Notes: generated from the letters alone by a model not told the origin. A DNA stretch of 64,000 bases from Rhinopomastus cyanomelas (GCA_013400115.1 VXBP01010361.1:112326-176325); one strand, 5' to 3'. Positions 30,476 to 41,694 are shown, counted from the first letter of the stretch. A program made the numbers and translations.

Positions 30476-31105
30476 GCTAGCCAATGGTAGGAGAGGGACT
30501 CTGATACTTCACAAAGAGGGTCCTTGGCTTTGGGGGATACCAAATGCATCTTCTGCTAGCCAATGGTAGGAGAGCGGCCATGATGATACACAAGGAGGGT
30601 CCTTGGCTTTGAAAGGCTGGCAAATGCAGCCTCTGCTAACCAACAGCAGGAGAGGAGCTCTGATAATTCACAAGGAGGGTCCTTGGCTTTGGAAGGCTAG
30701 CAAATGCAGCCTCTGCTAGCCAACAGCAGGAGAGGAGCTCTGATAATTCACAATGAATGTCCGTGGCTTTAGAAGGCTAGCAGATGCAGCCTCCGCTAGT
30801 CAATGGCAGGAGTGGAGGGGCTTTGATAATTCACAAGGAAAGTCCTTGGTTTTGGGGGCTACCAAATGCAGCTTCCACTAGCCAATGGCAAGAGGGGTGA
30901 TTGAGTCACCATCCCTGGATATGTTTAAACATCAGTTGGATGAGGTGTTGAGGGATGTGGTTTAGGGGTGAACTTGTGAGCTGGGGTAGACCGTTGGACC
31001 GGATGATCCCGGGGGTCTTTTCCAACCAGAGTGACTCTGTGAGGGGTGCTCTGGTAGCCCACAATGAGGGCTTTAGCTTTGGAGGGCTACTAAATGCCAT
31101 GAGGC
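30476..31105 (+). repeat. ~80-bp minisatellite, six units, last one split by a CR1
   Basis: Units begin GCTAGCCAATGG-like at 30,476, 30,555, 30,635, 30,715, 30,795 and ~30,876, and share GTCCTTGGCTTTG and CAAATGCAGCCTC. The sixth resumes at 31,041 after the insertion. Confidence 0.94.
30900..31040 (+). mobile_element. CR1 inserted in minisatellite, 8-bp target duplication
   Basis: ~141-bp 3' fragment: CACCATCCCTGGATATGTTT ... GTTTAGGGGTGAAC ... GGTCTTTTCCAACCAGAGTG. GAGGGGTG flanks it at 30,892-30,899 and 31,041-31,048. Confidence 0.88.
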
Positions 31106-31180
31106 GATGAGGGGCTGGCTGTGCAGTGTCAAGGTTGCGCAGCTGGAGCTCCCTCAGTTTTATTGGTGTGGAGAAAAGGG

Positions 31181-31370
31181 TGACCCCCAAGATAGGGTGG
31201 TGACCCCCAAGATAGGGTGGTGACCCCCAAGATAGGGTGGTGACCCCCAAGATAGGGTGGTGACCCCCAAGATAGGGTGGTGACCCCCAAGATAGGGTGG
31301 TGACCCCCAGGATAGGGTGGTGACCCCCAAGATAGGGTGGTGACCCCCAAGATAGGGTGGTGACCCCCAA
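31181..31370 (+). repeat. 20-bp tandem repeat, 9.5 units
   Basis: TGACCCCCAAGATAGGGTGG repeated head-to-tail with one substitution (31,310). There are no spacers, so it is not a CRISPR. Confidence 0.98.
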
Positions 31371-31674
31371 AGGGAGGAAGATTCATTGATGCCCAAAGGT
31401 TTTCTCTGGGCCTGTGTTGAGTCTTTGCTGCTGCTGTGAGCCTGGCAAGGTCCCCCATGCCAACAGAGCACTGGGAATGGTCCATGAGCATGTGTGGGGT
31501 AGCTTGGTGGTAGCATCTGTCTTGGTGGCTGCTTCTGACTTAAGTGTTAAGTGAATTGAAGTTGTCCAAGCAAGAAGTTCCTGTGGTTCTGCTGTGGCAT
31601 CACCCTGGCCTGGATCAGGAATGGGGTCACCAGCAGGAGGAGGGAGGTGATGGTGCCTTTGTGCTCTGCTCTTT
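31371..31674. other. Intergenic, nothing recognised
   Basis: Unique sequence between the 20-bp array and a CR1. Nothing stands out. Confidence 0.4.
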
Positions 31675-32182
31675 GGAGACTGCACCTTGAGGAATGGGTC
31701 CAGTATTGGGCAACACAGGATCAGGAGGAGATTGAGGGCATGGAGTAGGGCCAGAGAAGGGCAACAAAGCTGGGGAGAGGCTGGAGAACAGGCCCTGTGG
31801 AGAGCAGCTGAGGAACCTGGGGTTATTGAGTCTGGAGAAGAGGAGGCTGAGAGGAGACCTTCTTGCTCTCTGCAGCTCCCTCAAAGGAGGTTGTAGCCAG
31901 GCTGGTGCTGGGCTCTTCTCCCAAATCCATAATGATAAGAAGAGGGGAAATGGCCTCAAGTTGCATCAGGGGAGGTTTAGATTGGATCTTGGGAAGAAGT
32001 TCTTTGCTGAGAGAGTGGTTGGGCCCTGGAAGAGGCTGCCCAGGGAGGTGGTGGAGTCCCCATCCCTGGAGGAGTTTAAGAGCTGAGTAGCCAGAGCCCT
32101 TGAGGCCCTGGTGTAGGGGCTGGGGAGCTGTTGGGCTGAGGGCTGGACTTGCTGATGCTCTCCAGCCATGATGCTTCTATGA
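31675..32182 (+). mobile_element. CR1, second subfamily
   Basis: GGAGACTGCACCTTGAGGAATG (ORF2), then the same middle as 29.5-30.0 kb, tail CCAGCCATGATGCTTCTATG. Confidence 0.93.
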
Positions 32183-32429
32183 TCAGAGGGCTCCACGCCT
32201 CCGCAAACCTGTGTCGGAGGGCAAACGTGAGGTGGCAACTTGGCCAGCAAGGGGGCTTCTGCGGCTGTGGAACGTGCAGGAGTCTGAAGGCAGCCTCCAG
32301 ACCTTGCAGCAAGGACACCGATTGCCGATGCAGCGCGGTTGACTTCGGGGGACATGAAAATCTGTGTGTTCAGTGGGATTATGCTTGAGGCAGCACCAGG
32401 CTCTGCTGCCAAGCGGAGCCGCGGCCAAC

Positions 32430-32600
32430 TCCTCTCCCATGTGGTGGCGGGTAAATATCATTAAACGGGGGAAGATGAAGGCGGTTGATGCCCTTGAATT
32501 AGCAGCAGCGAACACGTCGCGCTCGAGGCAGAGAGGACAAAACGGTGGAGATTTGGATGCAAATCACCCAAATGAGATGGATTAAGCAACTGGGGCCGAG
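32430..32600. promoter_or_regulatory. Candidate conserved noncoding element with POU octamer
   Basis: GTAAATA (32,451-32,457), ATCATTAAACG, TTGAATTAGC and a perfect octamer ATGCAAAT (32,557-32,564) within 120 bp. Confidence 0.42.
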
Positions 32601-32784
32601 GGAGAACGGACCCGGCGGTGCTGGGGAGAGCGGGAAGATGCTTTGGTCACCTGCAGGCAGCAGAGATGGTGACACAGAGGTGTGAAAAGCTCTGTCCCGT
32701 GTGTGTGTAGGAGTCAAGTCCTCTGAGAGACCCCAGTTCTTGGAGACTTTCAAAGCCAGAAGCGCTGGGATCGTGTCCTGCTTG

Positions 32785-33396
32785 TGGTCAGAGGGAGAAG
32801 GGCAGTTATGGTCTCCTTGTACTCAGCCCTTGTGAGTCCTCATCTCAAGTTCTGGGGTCAATTCTGGGGCCCTCGCTATAAGAAAGATGTTGAGATGCCG
32901 GAACGTGTCCAGAGCAGAGCTACGCAGCTCGTGAGGGGTTTGGAGAACCAGTCATATGAGGAGAGGCTGAGGGAGATGGGCAGGTTGAGTTTGAAGAAGA
33001 GGAGGCTGAAGGTAGAACCTTCTTGCCCTCTACAACTACCTGAAAGGAGGTTGCAGAGAGGAGAGTGTTGGCCTCTTCTCCTTGGAACTACTGATAGACC
33101 CAGGGGCAACGGTCTGAAGCTGAGGCAGGGGAGGGTTGGGTTGGATCTTAGGGAGAAATTCTTTGCAGAAAGAGTGATTGGGCACTGGAAGGGCCTTCCC
33201 AGGGAGGTGGTTGAGTCCCCATCCCTAGAGGTGTTTAAGAACTGTGTAGTCATGGTGCTTCATGCCCTGCTGTGGTGGCAGGAATGGAGGGGGTTAGTTT
33301 GTGTTTGATCAATCAGGTAGTTAGGTTTTTGTTGTTGTGGGTCTGGTTGGACCTGGTGATCTAGGAGGTCCTTTCCAACCAGAATGATTCCATTAT
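32785..33396 (+). mobile_element. CR1 with ORF2 C-terminal remnant
   Basis: Frame reads VSLYSALVSPHLKFWGQFWG and YEERLREMGRLSLKKRRLK. The 3' end GGTCCTTTCCAACCAGAATG is of an older type with an unusual insertion (GTTAGTTTGTGTTTGATC, 33,291-33,308). Confidence 0.92.
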
Positions 33397-34139
33397 ATCG
33401 GAAACTGTGGGGTGACCCGGACCTGGTGCCATCTTCTGCCAACACCAGTGTGTCATGACTTCTTGCTTTTGGGCTCTTAGACTTTTTGAAGAGCTAAATA
33501 CATCTGAGCTTGGGACGCATTAGTGTTCCCAAGAGGACTGTGAGATGCCTTCACAGCAAGCACAACGTCCAGTAGCTTGGTCAATCGCAGCAACTCTTCA
33601 AGCTGATGGTGGAGTTCCTGGGATTGAGTTTTAGAAGTAGATTCACAGCAGGGGAGGAGAACCCCATAACTCTTCCTTACCCATCACTGACTCGCTCCCA
33701 CCCAGCGCCAGCGAATGTCCCCTTAGTTCTGGATGAGGCTCTGCATCGCCATCCTCAACCCGTAGAGCTTAACCCTTCCTTCACCCCCTCCCTGCACTAA
33801 ACAGTTGTAGTCTCTGATGTATTTTTTCTACAGTTAGGATGTTTCTCCCCCAAGTATTTTTATTCCACTGTATTCCAGCAGCTACTAAACTGGTTTCGGG
33901 CTCTACCTGTTGAATACCTGCTCCTCTGTGCTTCTCTGGGATGCGCGGGGCTGCTCTACCACAGGGTCATCCCTTGGGTCTCCTGTAGAACCATCTCAAT
34001 CATTGTTTCCCACAAAACCTTTCAAGTTAACATTTTCCAGCATCGTGCCAAGACGAAGCTGATCAGAGTTTTGCTTCTTGTAGGGCAGTGGCTGGTTTAG
34101 TTTTAAATGTCACCGCTTTCTTCTCAGGCTCCCTGTGAT
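33397..34139. other. Intergenic, nothing recognised
   Basis: Unique, moderately AT-rich. TATTTTTATTCCACTG (33,856-33,871) and nearby T runs show nothing diagnostic. Confidence 0.45.
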
Positions 34140-34645
34140 TATGAGACCCTCACGAGGAGATGCTGAGAGAGCTGGGGGTGCTTGGCCTGCAGATGAGGAG
34201 ATTGAGGGGGGATCTCATTGATGCTTATAAAGCAACTGAAGGGTAAGTGTCAGGATGATGGGACCCCAGGCTCTTCTTAGTGGTGCCCAGTGACAGGACA
34301 AGGAACAATGGACACGGGAGGTTCCACCTAAACATCAGGAAAAACACTATCACGGTGAGGGATGGAGTAGAAGATTGGACTGGGTGGTCTTTTGAGGTCC
34401 CTTCCAATCCCTAATGCTCTGGGATTCTGTGAGTGAGGGTGACACAGGGTGCCCAGAGAGGTCATGAAGTTTTCTTCTCTGGAGATATCCAAAACCTGCT
34501 TGGACCCGTTCCTGTGCAGTCTTCCCTGCGTGATCCTGCTCTATCAGGGGGGTTGGACTAGGTGATCTTTCAAGGTCTCTTCTAACTCATAACATTCTGT
34601 GATCTTCAGAGGTCCCTTCTGACCCCTACATGGTTCTATGTGTGT
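34140..34645 (+). mobile_element. CR1, older copy with a nested CR1 tail
   Basis: GAGATGCTGAGAGAGCTGGG (ORF2 end), GGGGGATCTCATTGATGC, interrupted at 34,362-34,432, then GGTCATGAAGTTTTCTTC and the tail ACATTCTGTGATCTTCAGAGG. Confidence 0.9.
34362..34432 (+). mobile_element. Nested CR1 3' end, 7-bp target duplication
   Basis: GATTGGACTGGGTGGTC ... TGCTCTGGGATTCTGTGA. GTGAGGG occurs on both sides (34,355-34,361 and 34,433-34,439). Confidence 0.85.
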
Positions 34646-35016
34646 TGGTACCTGCATGAGCTGGGCAGCTCCCACAGCAACGACCACCTCCGGCAGGGTG
34701 ACACCGGGGAGGGCAAAGAGGAAGACACTGAGCTGTGAGGGGATGATGCTGTGAACCCTGGATGTCCTGGTTCACCCCTGGATCTGTATTCTGGAGAGGG
34801 CATGGAGAGGCTGGAGAAGGTGCAGAGTGAGGCAGGGATGAGCAGAACCTGCTGTGAGGAGATGCACTGGGCAATGCAACGTGTGCAGAGTTACCACCAT
34901 CCAGCTGAAGGACTGGGGGAAAGACACCGTGAGTTTTGCAACGGCCCTACCTGGCCCTTTGGGAAGCAGCCTTGAGCCAGAATGTTCTCCTAGCCCCAGC
35001 TGTCCAACAGGATGGA
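34646..35016. other. Intergenic, possibly eroded CR1
   Basis: GGAGAGGGCATGGAGAGGCTGGAG (34,794 on) resembles decayed ORF2 coding sequence. Otherwise nothing. Confidence 0.35.
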
Positions 35017-35595
35017 GAATCACAGGGAATCACAAACTGTTGGGGATTGGAATGGACCTTGGGAGATCATCCACTCCAGTCCCGCTGACACAGCAGGATC
35101 CCCTAGATCCAGCTGCACAGGAACAGTCCAGGTGGGTTTGAAATGTCTCCAGAGAAGGAGACTCCACAACAACCCTGGGCAGCCCCTTCCAGGGCCCTGT
35201 CACCCTCACCATGAAGAAGGTCCTTCTCACACTGATGGGGAACCTCCTCTGCTCCAGCTCACACCTGCTGCCCCTTGTCCTGTCACTGGGTGCCCCTGAG
35301 CAGAGCCTGGCTCCATCCTCCTCACACCCACCCTTCACATCTTGATCAACATCCATGGGGTCACCCCTCAGGCTCCTTTTTCCCAGCTCCAGAGCCCCAG
35401 CTCCCTCAGCCTGTCCTCAGCAGGGAGATGCTCCCCTCCTTCCATCACCCCTGTGGCTCTGTGCTGGGCTCTCTCCAGCAGCTCTGTGTCCTTCTAGAAC
35501 TGAGGGTCCCGCAACTGGACACAATCATCCAGATGTGGTCTCAGCAGGGCAGAGGAAGAGGAGAACCTCTCTTGATCTACTGACCACCCCCTTAT
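35017..35595 (-). mobile_element. CR1, young subfamily, long 3' region
   Basis: Tail at left (AATCACAAACTGTTGGGG), ORF2 end at right (GTGGGACACAACTGG-like: CCCGCAACTGGACACAATC). Confidence 0.94.
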
Positions 35596-36165
35596 GAGTC
35601 TTCAGGTTGTGCTTGCAGATGCATTGAGTTATTTTTCCACTGTTCTATGTGTTTGAGAGATGTTTGGGGTGAAGGGGAAGGAAGTGGGGAGAAGTGGTGT
35701 CCCCATTAGCTTGGTGCCCTGATACAGATTTGCTGCAGGTTGAAGGCAAACAAAGGTCTGGTGGGAACTTCTTTAGGACCCTGGTGGTGATGCCTTATGT
35801 GATCGTTGACCTGGAATGCATTCAAATTCATGCTAAAGAGGAGCCTAATAGAATTCTCCCCCTACCCCCAGCCTTATGGTGACATGTGGGCAGTGGAAAG
35901 AGCAGCCAACTGCTGTGTTTACCCACCTCCTGCTTTTCTGGAAAGTCAACAGTTTTTAAAGGCTTAGGCTGGCTCTGAATTAAGAACCTCGCTCTGGTTT
36001 AACTAAGGTCGCCGGCGGGCAAACGGGATGTGGCTGCGGCTGCTTCGGGGTTGTTTTCCATGAAGGAGCTGCTGTGTTGGATTCATTCTGCTCTGTCCCT
36101 CTGCTCCCACCATGCAGAGTGGTCCCCTGCTTTTCTACAGCCCCTGGTTCAAGAGGAGGACATCA
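35596..36165. other. Unique spacer, weak regulatory candidate
   Basis: 35,800-36,020 is AT-richer (CATTCAAATTCATGC, CTGAATTAAGAACC, GTTTAACTAAGG) and could be part of a noncoding element. The evidence is weak. Confidence 0.3.
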
Positions 36166-36168
36166 CCA

Positions 36169-36235
36169 CTGGCAGGGGGATTGGACTGGATGATCTTTTG
36201 AGGTCCTTTCCAATCCCTAATGGTTCCATGATGCT
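36169..36235 (+). mobile_element. CR1 3'-end fragment
   Basis: GGCAGGGGGATTGGACTGG ... CCTTTCCAATCCCTAATGG. Confidence 0.92.
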
Positions 36236-36274
36236 ATCGTGCTGTGATTCAGGTCTCTGCACCCACATGACTTC

Positions 36275-36900
36275 ATGGAATCACAGAACATTAGGGTTTG
36301 GGTGGAAAGATCATCCAGTCCAGCCCCTCTGCAGGAGCAGGATCACCTAGATCCAGTCATAGAATCATTAGGGATTGGAAGGGACCCCAAAAGATCATCC
36401 AGTCCAATCCCTCACCCACAGCAGGATCACTCAGACCAAGTCACACAGGAACACATCCAGGTGGGTCTAAAATGTCTCTGGTGAAGGAGACTCCACAACC
36501 TCCCTGGGCAGCCTGTTCCAGTGCTCCATCACCCTCATTGGGAAGAAGTTCCTTCTCATATTGCTGTGGAACCTCCTCTGTTCCAGCTGACACCCACTGC
36601 CCCCTGTCCTATCACTAGATGACATTGAGAAGAGCCTGGCTCCATCCTCCTGGTACTCACTCTTGGAACCTCCTCTGCTCCACCTCACGCCCATTGTCCC
36701 GTTGCTAGATGACATTGTCCCATCGCTAGATGATACTGGAGCAGGTCACTCAGGGCACCAGCCAACCTGCCCTTCAACACTGCCAGGCATGGGACAGCCA
36801 CAAATTCCTTGGGCAACCTCTTCCAGCACCTCAGCACCCTCACAGCAAAGAATTTGCTCCTCATGGCCAACCTCAATCTCCCCCCTTCAAGATGCACCAA
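36275..36900 (-). mobile_element. CR1 pair: young 3' region followed by an older fragment
   Basis: 36,275-36,660 has two tail units and the region to GCCTGGCTCCATCCTCC. 36,663-36,900 reads GGCATGGGACAGCCACAAATTCC ... CAAAGAATTTGCTCC, a more diverged copy in the same orientation. Confidence 0.9.
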
Positions 36901-37564
36901 GACACCTCATCTTTACGCTGAGACCTCAGCAACCCCCTGCTTGGCCAGCAAGTCTCTATGAGGTACCCACAGGCTCAGATAAGACCTTCCAGGTCTTATC
37001 TACCCACTGCTTGCAGACCTTTCTTCTCTTGGAGGTTCATCCATCACTAGTTCACAAGGTACCCTTGCAAGGCTGCCCTTCCTTTGTTGCAGTATCTTTA
37101 ACCCCCTAGGAGCAAACACCCTTTGTGCACGTGTATCTGGCTCCTGATAAGGCATTGTATTCCTCCCACCTCCACCAGCCCTGGTGGCCAGAGGAGCAGC
37201 AGTTCATTTAGATAAAAAGCAATTAGCACCTCCCAGGCCTCTTGCTATATATTGTTAAAGAAAGAGCCCTCACAGGAGGCTGGTGAAATTCCTCCTGGCT
37301 TGGAAAGAATAAGAAGAAGGGGAGGAGGGAGTGTGGGGTGGGGGGGAAGAAAGGGCTGAGGTGGCTTCAAAGGAAACCTCTCCTGGAGATTTGCAGATGC
37401 TGCTTGGTTTTGTTGTTCTGAGAGCAAAACAAGTCGTCTCCTCTTGCAGCTTTAGGCTGTGAGAGTTGGGCTTTGGTGAAGAGGTTGTTGTGGTTTGAGG
37501 CTGGAGAACAGTTAGTAATAGGCTTGAGGTGGCACCTTTCTGAGTGGGGGTCTCAATCCCAGGA
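36901..37564. other. Intergenic, one weak regulatory patch
   Basis: 37,200-37,262 (CATTTAGATAAAAAGCAATTAGC, then TATATATTGTTAAAG) is an AT-rich homeodomain-like patch. The rest is unremarkable. Confidence 0.35.
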
Positions 37565-38031
37565 GGACACAGAGCTGCTGGAGAGAGCCCGGTGCAGAGC
37601 CACAGAGATGATGGAGGGAGGGGAGCATCTATTTGATGAGGAGAGGCTGAGGGAGCTGGGGCTCTGGAGCTGGGAAAAAGGAGTCTGAGGGGTGACCCCA
37701 TGGGTGTTGATCAATATGGGAAGGGTGGGTGTGAGGAGGATGGAGCCAGACTCTGCTCAGGGGCACCCAGTGACAGGACAAGGGGCAGTGGGTGTGAGCT
37801 GGAGCAGAGGAGGTTCCACATCAGTGTGAGAAGGACCTTCTTCAGGTTGAGTGTGACAGCCCTGGCAGGGGCTGCCCAGGGTTGTTGTGGAGTCTCCTTC
37901 TCTGGAGACATTTAACCCACCTGGGCTGTTCCTGTGTGACTGGATCTAGGGGACCCTGCTGTGGCAGAGGGACTGGACTGGGTGATCTTCTGAGGTCCCT
38001 TCCAATCCCTGATGCTCTGTGATTCCGTGCT
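37565..38031 (+). mobile_element. CR1, young subfamily
   Basis: GACACAGAGCTGCTGGAGAG ... GGTTGTTGTGGAGTCTCC ... tail TGCTCTGTGATTCCGTGCT. Sister of 8,571-9,058 with a different 5' truncation. Confidence 0.94.
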
Positions 38032-38182
38032 CATAACAGCACCTTCCAAAACCTAGGGAGCTAATGAATTTGGGGAGCTCTTGAGGAACAGCCTGGTGCT
38101 GCTGTGTGAAGAGTGAACTCAAGAAAGGTTTTGGAGAGGAGAACAAGCTCCAAAAACACCCCAAAGTGATGATTAAACCCTT
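38032..38182 (+). repeat. Segment shared with 9,059-9,212 (3' flank of a CR1)
   Basis: CATAACAG, then GTGCTGCTGTGTGAAGAGTG and GATGATTAAACCCTT. It is in the same order behind a CR1 tail as at 9 kb. Confidence 0.85.
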
Positions 38183-38191
38183 CCCCCAGGT

Positions 38192-38276
38192 CTCCTGTGC
38201 GACTGGATCTAGGGGATCCTGCTGTGGCCGGGATGATCTTGCAAGGTCCCTTCCAGTCCCTGGCATCCTGTGATCT
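38192..38276 (+). mobile_element. CR1 3'-end fragment
   Basis: CTCCTGTGCGACTGGATC ... TGATCTTGCAAGGTCCC ... GGCATCCTGTGATC. It directly follows the shared segment. Confidence 0.9.
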
Positions 38277-38380
38277 CTCACCTGGTTGCCTGTGCTGTGG
38301 TCCCAGTGCACCCTACTGGTGAGTCCAAGGGGAAGGGTGGCAGGGGAGGGGTTTGGGTGCTGCAGAGTGGTGGCCCAGCC

Positions 38381-38448
38381 AGAATCATAGAATCATTGGG
38401 GATTGGAAGGGACCTCGAGAGCTGTTCTAGTCCAACCCCCCCATCCCA
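38381..38448 (-). mobile_element. CR1 3'-end stub
   Basis: AGAATCATAGAATCATTGGGG ATTGG ... TAGTCCAACCC. Confidence 0.9.
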
Positions 38449-38524
38449 TCGCCCGCTCCCCTCAGCGCTGTGAGCGCACGCCACGGGCCCCAGCAGCACC
38501 GCGCGGAGCAGCGTCTGCAGGTCT

Positions 38525-38735
38525 CCAGGAAGGGCCATGCATCTTCATTTCTATGTTAATGTGCGTTGAGCAGACGTCACCATCGACAACTAGCACCTCG
38601 GGAGAAGGCGGAAAACATACGGGCGCGCGCCAAGCAGGGACTATTAATTTTACACTTTCCATCTGGAGCCTATAAAGGGTCATTTCCCAGGAACAATAGA
38701 GCTCCAAGGTCGCCGGAGAGAGCGGGGAAGGCCAC
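38525..38735. promoter_or_regulatory. Candidate conserved noncoding element
   Basis: CATGCATCTTCATTTC, TATGTTAATGTGCG, GACGTCACCATCG (CRE-like TGACGTC on the minus strand), CTATTAATTTTACAC, CTATAAAGGGTCATTTCC and GGAACAATAG. Confidence 0.4.
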
Positions 38736-39050
38736 CGGCAGGGCTCTGCCGCGCACCACGCCGGGGCCATCAAGCCTTTGTTCCACCTCCAAGGTGGAAC
38801 GAGCAAGCCCCCGCGTACAAGCGGCTTGTTAAAGCCACCCACATGCCGGGGCATGCTGTCCTCTTCTTGGGGACCATCCCACCTCGTAAACCTGAGGAGC
38901 AGCTGGCGGCTGCGCCAGGGAGGAGGCACGAAGGGGGCACCTTTCTGGAGGGGGGCCAGGGAGGAAGAGCGGAGCTTCCATCAGCTGTGCTGCTGCAAAG
39001 TCTCTCCCTGGGCATGGAGATTAGGGGGTAGATGTCTGGACAAGGGGGTG
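38736..39050. other. Intergenic, nothing recognised
   Basis: GC-rich unique sequence. Confidence 0.4.
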
Positions 39051-39390
39051 TGACCTTTTTAATGTCTATAAATATGTGAAGGGTGGGTGTCAGGAGGATG
39101 GAGCCAGGCTCTGCTCAGGGGCACCCAGTCATAGGACAAGGGGCAGCAGGTCTAAGCTGGACTAGAGGAGGTTCCACATCAATGTGAGAAAGACCTTCTT
39201 CCCAGTGAGGGTGATGGAGCCCTGGCAGGGGCTGCCCAGGGGGGCTGTGGAGTCTTCTTCTCTGGAGATGTTTCAAACCCGCCTGGCCATGTTCCCGTGC
39301 GACTGGATCTAGGGGATTCTGCTGTATGAGGGGGACTGGACTGGATGATCTTCTGAGGTCCATTCCAATCCCTAATGTTCTATGATTCCC
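39051..39390 (+). mobile_element. CR1, young subfamily
   Basis: GTGACCTTTTTAATGTCTAT ... GGGGCTGTGGAGTCTTC ... CCTAATGTTCTATGATTCC. Confidence 0.94.
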
Positions 39391-39455
39391 TGCATCCTGC
39401 TCCTGGGCATGTGGGTCTGCACTGACCAGCCCAGAGCTCAGCAGAGGTGCTGGTG

Positions 39456-39740
39456 AGGTGGTCTAGGTGATCCTAGTGTAGCAGGGGGATTGGTCTAGAT
39501 GATCTTTCGAGGTCCCTTCCAATCCCTAATGATTCTGTGATTCCATGATATATATATATGATATATATGTGTGTGTGTGACTTGGTCTGGGTGATCCTGC
39601 TGTGGCTGGGGGACTGGACTGGATGATCTTTTGAGGTCCCTTCCAATCCCTGATGACTGGATCTAGGGGATCCTGCTGTGGCAGAGGGATGGGACTGGAT
39701 GATCTTTCGAGGTCCCTTCCAATCCCTAATGATTCCATGC
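39456..39740 (+). mobile_element. CR1 3' ends, three tandem tail units with a TA/TG microsatellite
   Basis: Unit one ends GATTCTGTGATTCCATGA and flows into (TA)n(TG)n at 39,547-39,582. Units two and three follow, the last ending GATTCCATGC. Confidence 0.94.
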
Positions 39741-40860
39741 TCAAGCCAGGCTCACGGTGACAGAAGCATCGCCCGGCACCCAAAGGCCGCCTAGTTGTTG
39801 CCACGTAAGGGTTGCTGGGTTCAGCTGCCAGCGCACGCAGCCCCTCGGCTCCTCCTAACCTGTTGAGCTCCTGCTTTCCATAGCTCTTGTTCCCTTTCTC
39901 CTCCTTTGTCGCGGGGTGTTTGCTTTTCTCACCGCCCGCCCCTCTCCCTTCTCACCCTGGCGTTTATTGGATTTCTCTCTTCTTTCTTGTCCCTCCTCAG
40001 CTCCTTCCTTCACCCGCTCTTCCCTGAGCAGGAAACAAAACTCGATGGTCCCATCTGAACTTTTGACCCTCCTGAGTGATGTTTGAACAAATTCGAGGCA
40101 CAACTGGGCCCCTACCCCTGGCACCTGGGTCTGAAGCGGACGTGGTCCCAGGTGGTCGGTGCTGCTCCAGGCTCCAATCCACATCGGGCGCTGCATCCCA
40201 CCGGGGACCCGGGATGCGGGGTGGAGAAGCAAGGAGCGACCCCACTGCTATTTGCACCTACCCAGGGATGTGTTAGCAGGGAGCTCGTCTGTCTTGAAGT
40301 CAAAGGGAAATCAAAGCCGGAGCCTAGTGCAGCTGCAGCCTGCACCTCCCCTCCAAACAGGCTGCTGGTCCTAAAGTTCTAAAAATTCCCTCTTGTTCTC
40401 TCATTCGGGGTTATTTTTCCCCAGATCCACTAATAGTTCAGCTGGGAAATATCATTGCCTAAACCAAAAGGCTTTTTGTTTTGTTAAACCCCTCAAAAAA
40501 TCAGAGGAACCCCTTAAAAAAATCAAGGGATCCCCTCAGAAAATCAGATAAACAAAAAAAAAAACCCTTCTATGATTTTATGGTCACAGGACAAAGTGTG
40601 GAGTGATGCCCAGATCCCTCCAGGCACCCAGGTTTGATTGTAAGAGCAGAGGGAGATGCCACAGTATTGAAGGGCATCTCACGTCGTAGCGGGGTCTGCA
40701 GCAGCGCCAGGGTGCTCTGGAGATGCTCCCTGGCCACTGGCCATCTCGGCATGTAAATGTCTCGGGATCTTGGTTCCCTAGGAGCTGTGCAAGTCCCCAG
40801 GACTTACGCTCCCAAGTCATTTAGATGAGATGAACCTGCAGCTGAGAGCAGAGTCCCCGT
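39741..40860. other. Intergenic, nothing recognised
   Basis: Mostly unique. 40,380-40,565 is AT-rich (TAATAGTTCAGC, AAACCAAAAGGC) with a small internal repeat of AAAAAATCA-type units (40,490-40,560). No gene. Confidence 0.4.
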
Positions 40861-40874
40861 GTGAGGGAGCTGGG

Positions 40875-41302
40875 GTTCTTCAGCTTGGGGTGACCTCATT
40901 AATGTCTATAAATATGTGAGGGGTGGGGGTCAGGAGGATGGAGCCAGGCTCTGCTCAGGGGCACCCAGTGACAGGACAAGGGGCAGTGGGTGTGAGCTGG
41001 AGCAGAGGAGGTTCCACATCAGTGTGAGAAGGACCTTCTTCCCAGTGAGGGTGCCAGAGCCCTGGCAGGGGCTGCCCAGGGGGGCTGTGGAGTCTCCTTC
41101 TCTGCAGACATTTCAAACCCACCTGTGTGACCTGGATCTAGGGGATCCTGCAGTGTCAGGGGGATTGGACTTGGATGATCTCTCAAGATCCCTTCCAATC
41201 CCTAATGACTGGGTCTGGGGGATACTGCTGTGTTGGGGGGATTGGACTAAATGACCTTTCGAGGTCCCTTCCAATCCCTAATGTTCTGTGGTTCTGTGTG
41301 GG
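40875..41302 (+). mobile_element. CR1 with three tail units
   Basis: TTCTTCAGCTTGGGGTGACC (ORF2 end), 3' region, then units ending near 41,200 and 41,300 (CTAATGTTCTGTGGTTCTG). Confidence 0.94.
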
Positions 41303-41588
41303 TTGGAGTGTCCTGTTTTTGGTGGCAACTTGATTTCTCTGCTGCCTGGGGGAGGGATGTTCTGAAGAGCATTTTGAGAAGGAGGAGTCACCTGGTGCTT
41401 GTTGCTCAAGAAGGCTGCTTTGGAACGTGGTCACATGTGATCGTTTTCTAGCCTCCCTCAGTCTGTAAAAGGAGAAAAGGGTGTAAATAGCAACTTTTCT
41501 TGTGTAGGTGAAGGAAACCAAGTCCTGAAATGAGGGTGGTGGTGGTGGGGTATGGAGGCTGGTGGTTGATGCTGAGCTGGTGTTGGAT

Positions 41589-41694
41589 ATCACAGAATCC
41601 CTGAATATTAGGGATGGGAAGGGACCTCAAAAGATGATCTAGTCCAGTCCCCCCACCACAGCAGGATCCCCTAGATCCAGCTGGACAGGAGTCC
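41589..41694 (-). mobile_element. CR1 3'-end fragment
   Basis: ATCACAGAATCCCTGAATATTAGG ... CCACAGCAGGATCCCC. Confidence 0.93.

Noticed and set aside
31181..31370. CRISPR-like array
   Set aside because: Units are directly adjacent with no spacers, in an animal genome; it is a simple tandem repeat.
32785..33396. Possible endogenous retrovirus or LTR
   Set aside because: No LTR ends, primer site or gag/pol motifs; the reading frame and 3' end are those of CR1.
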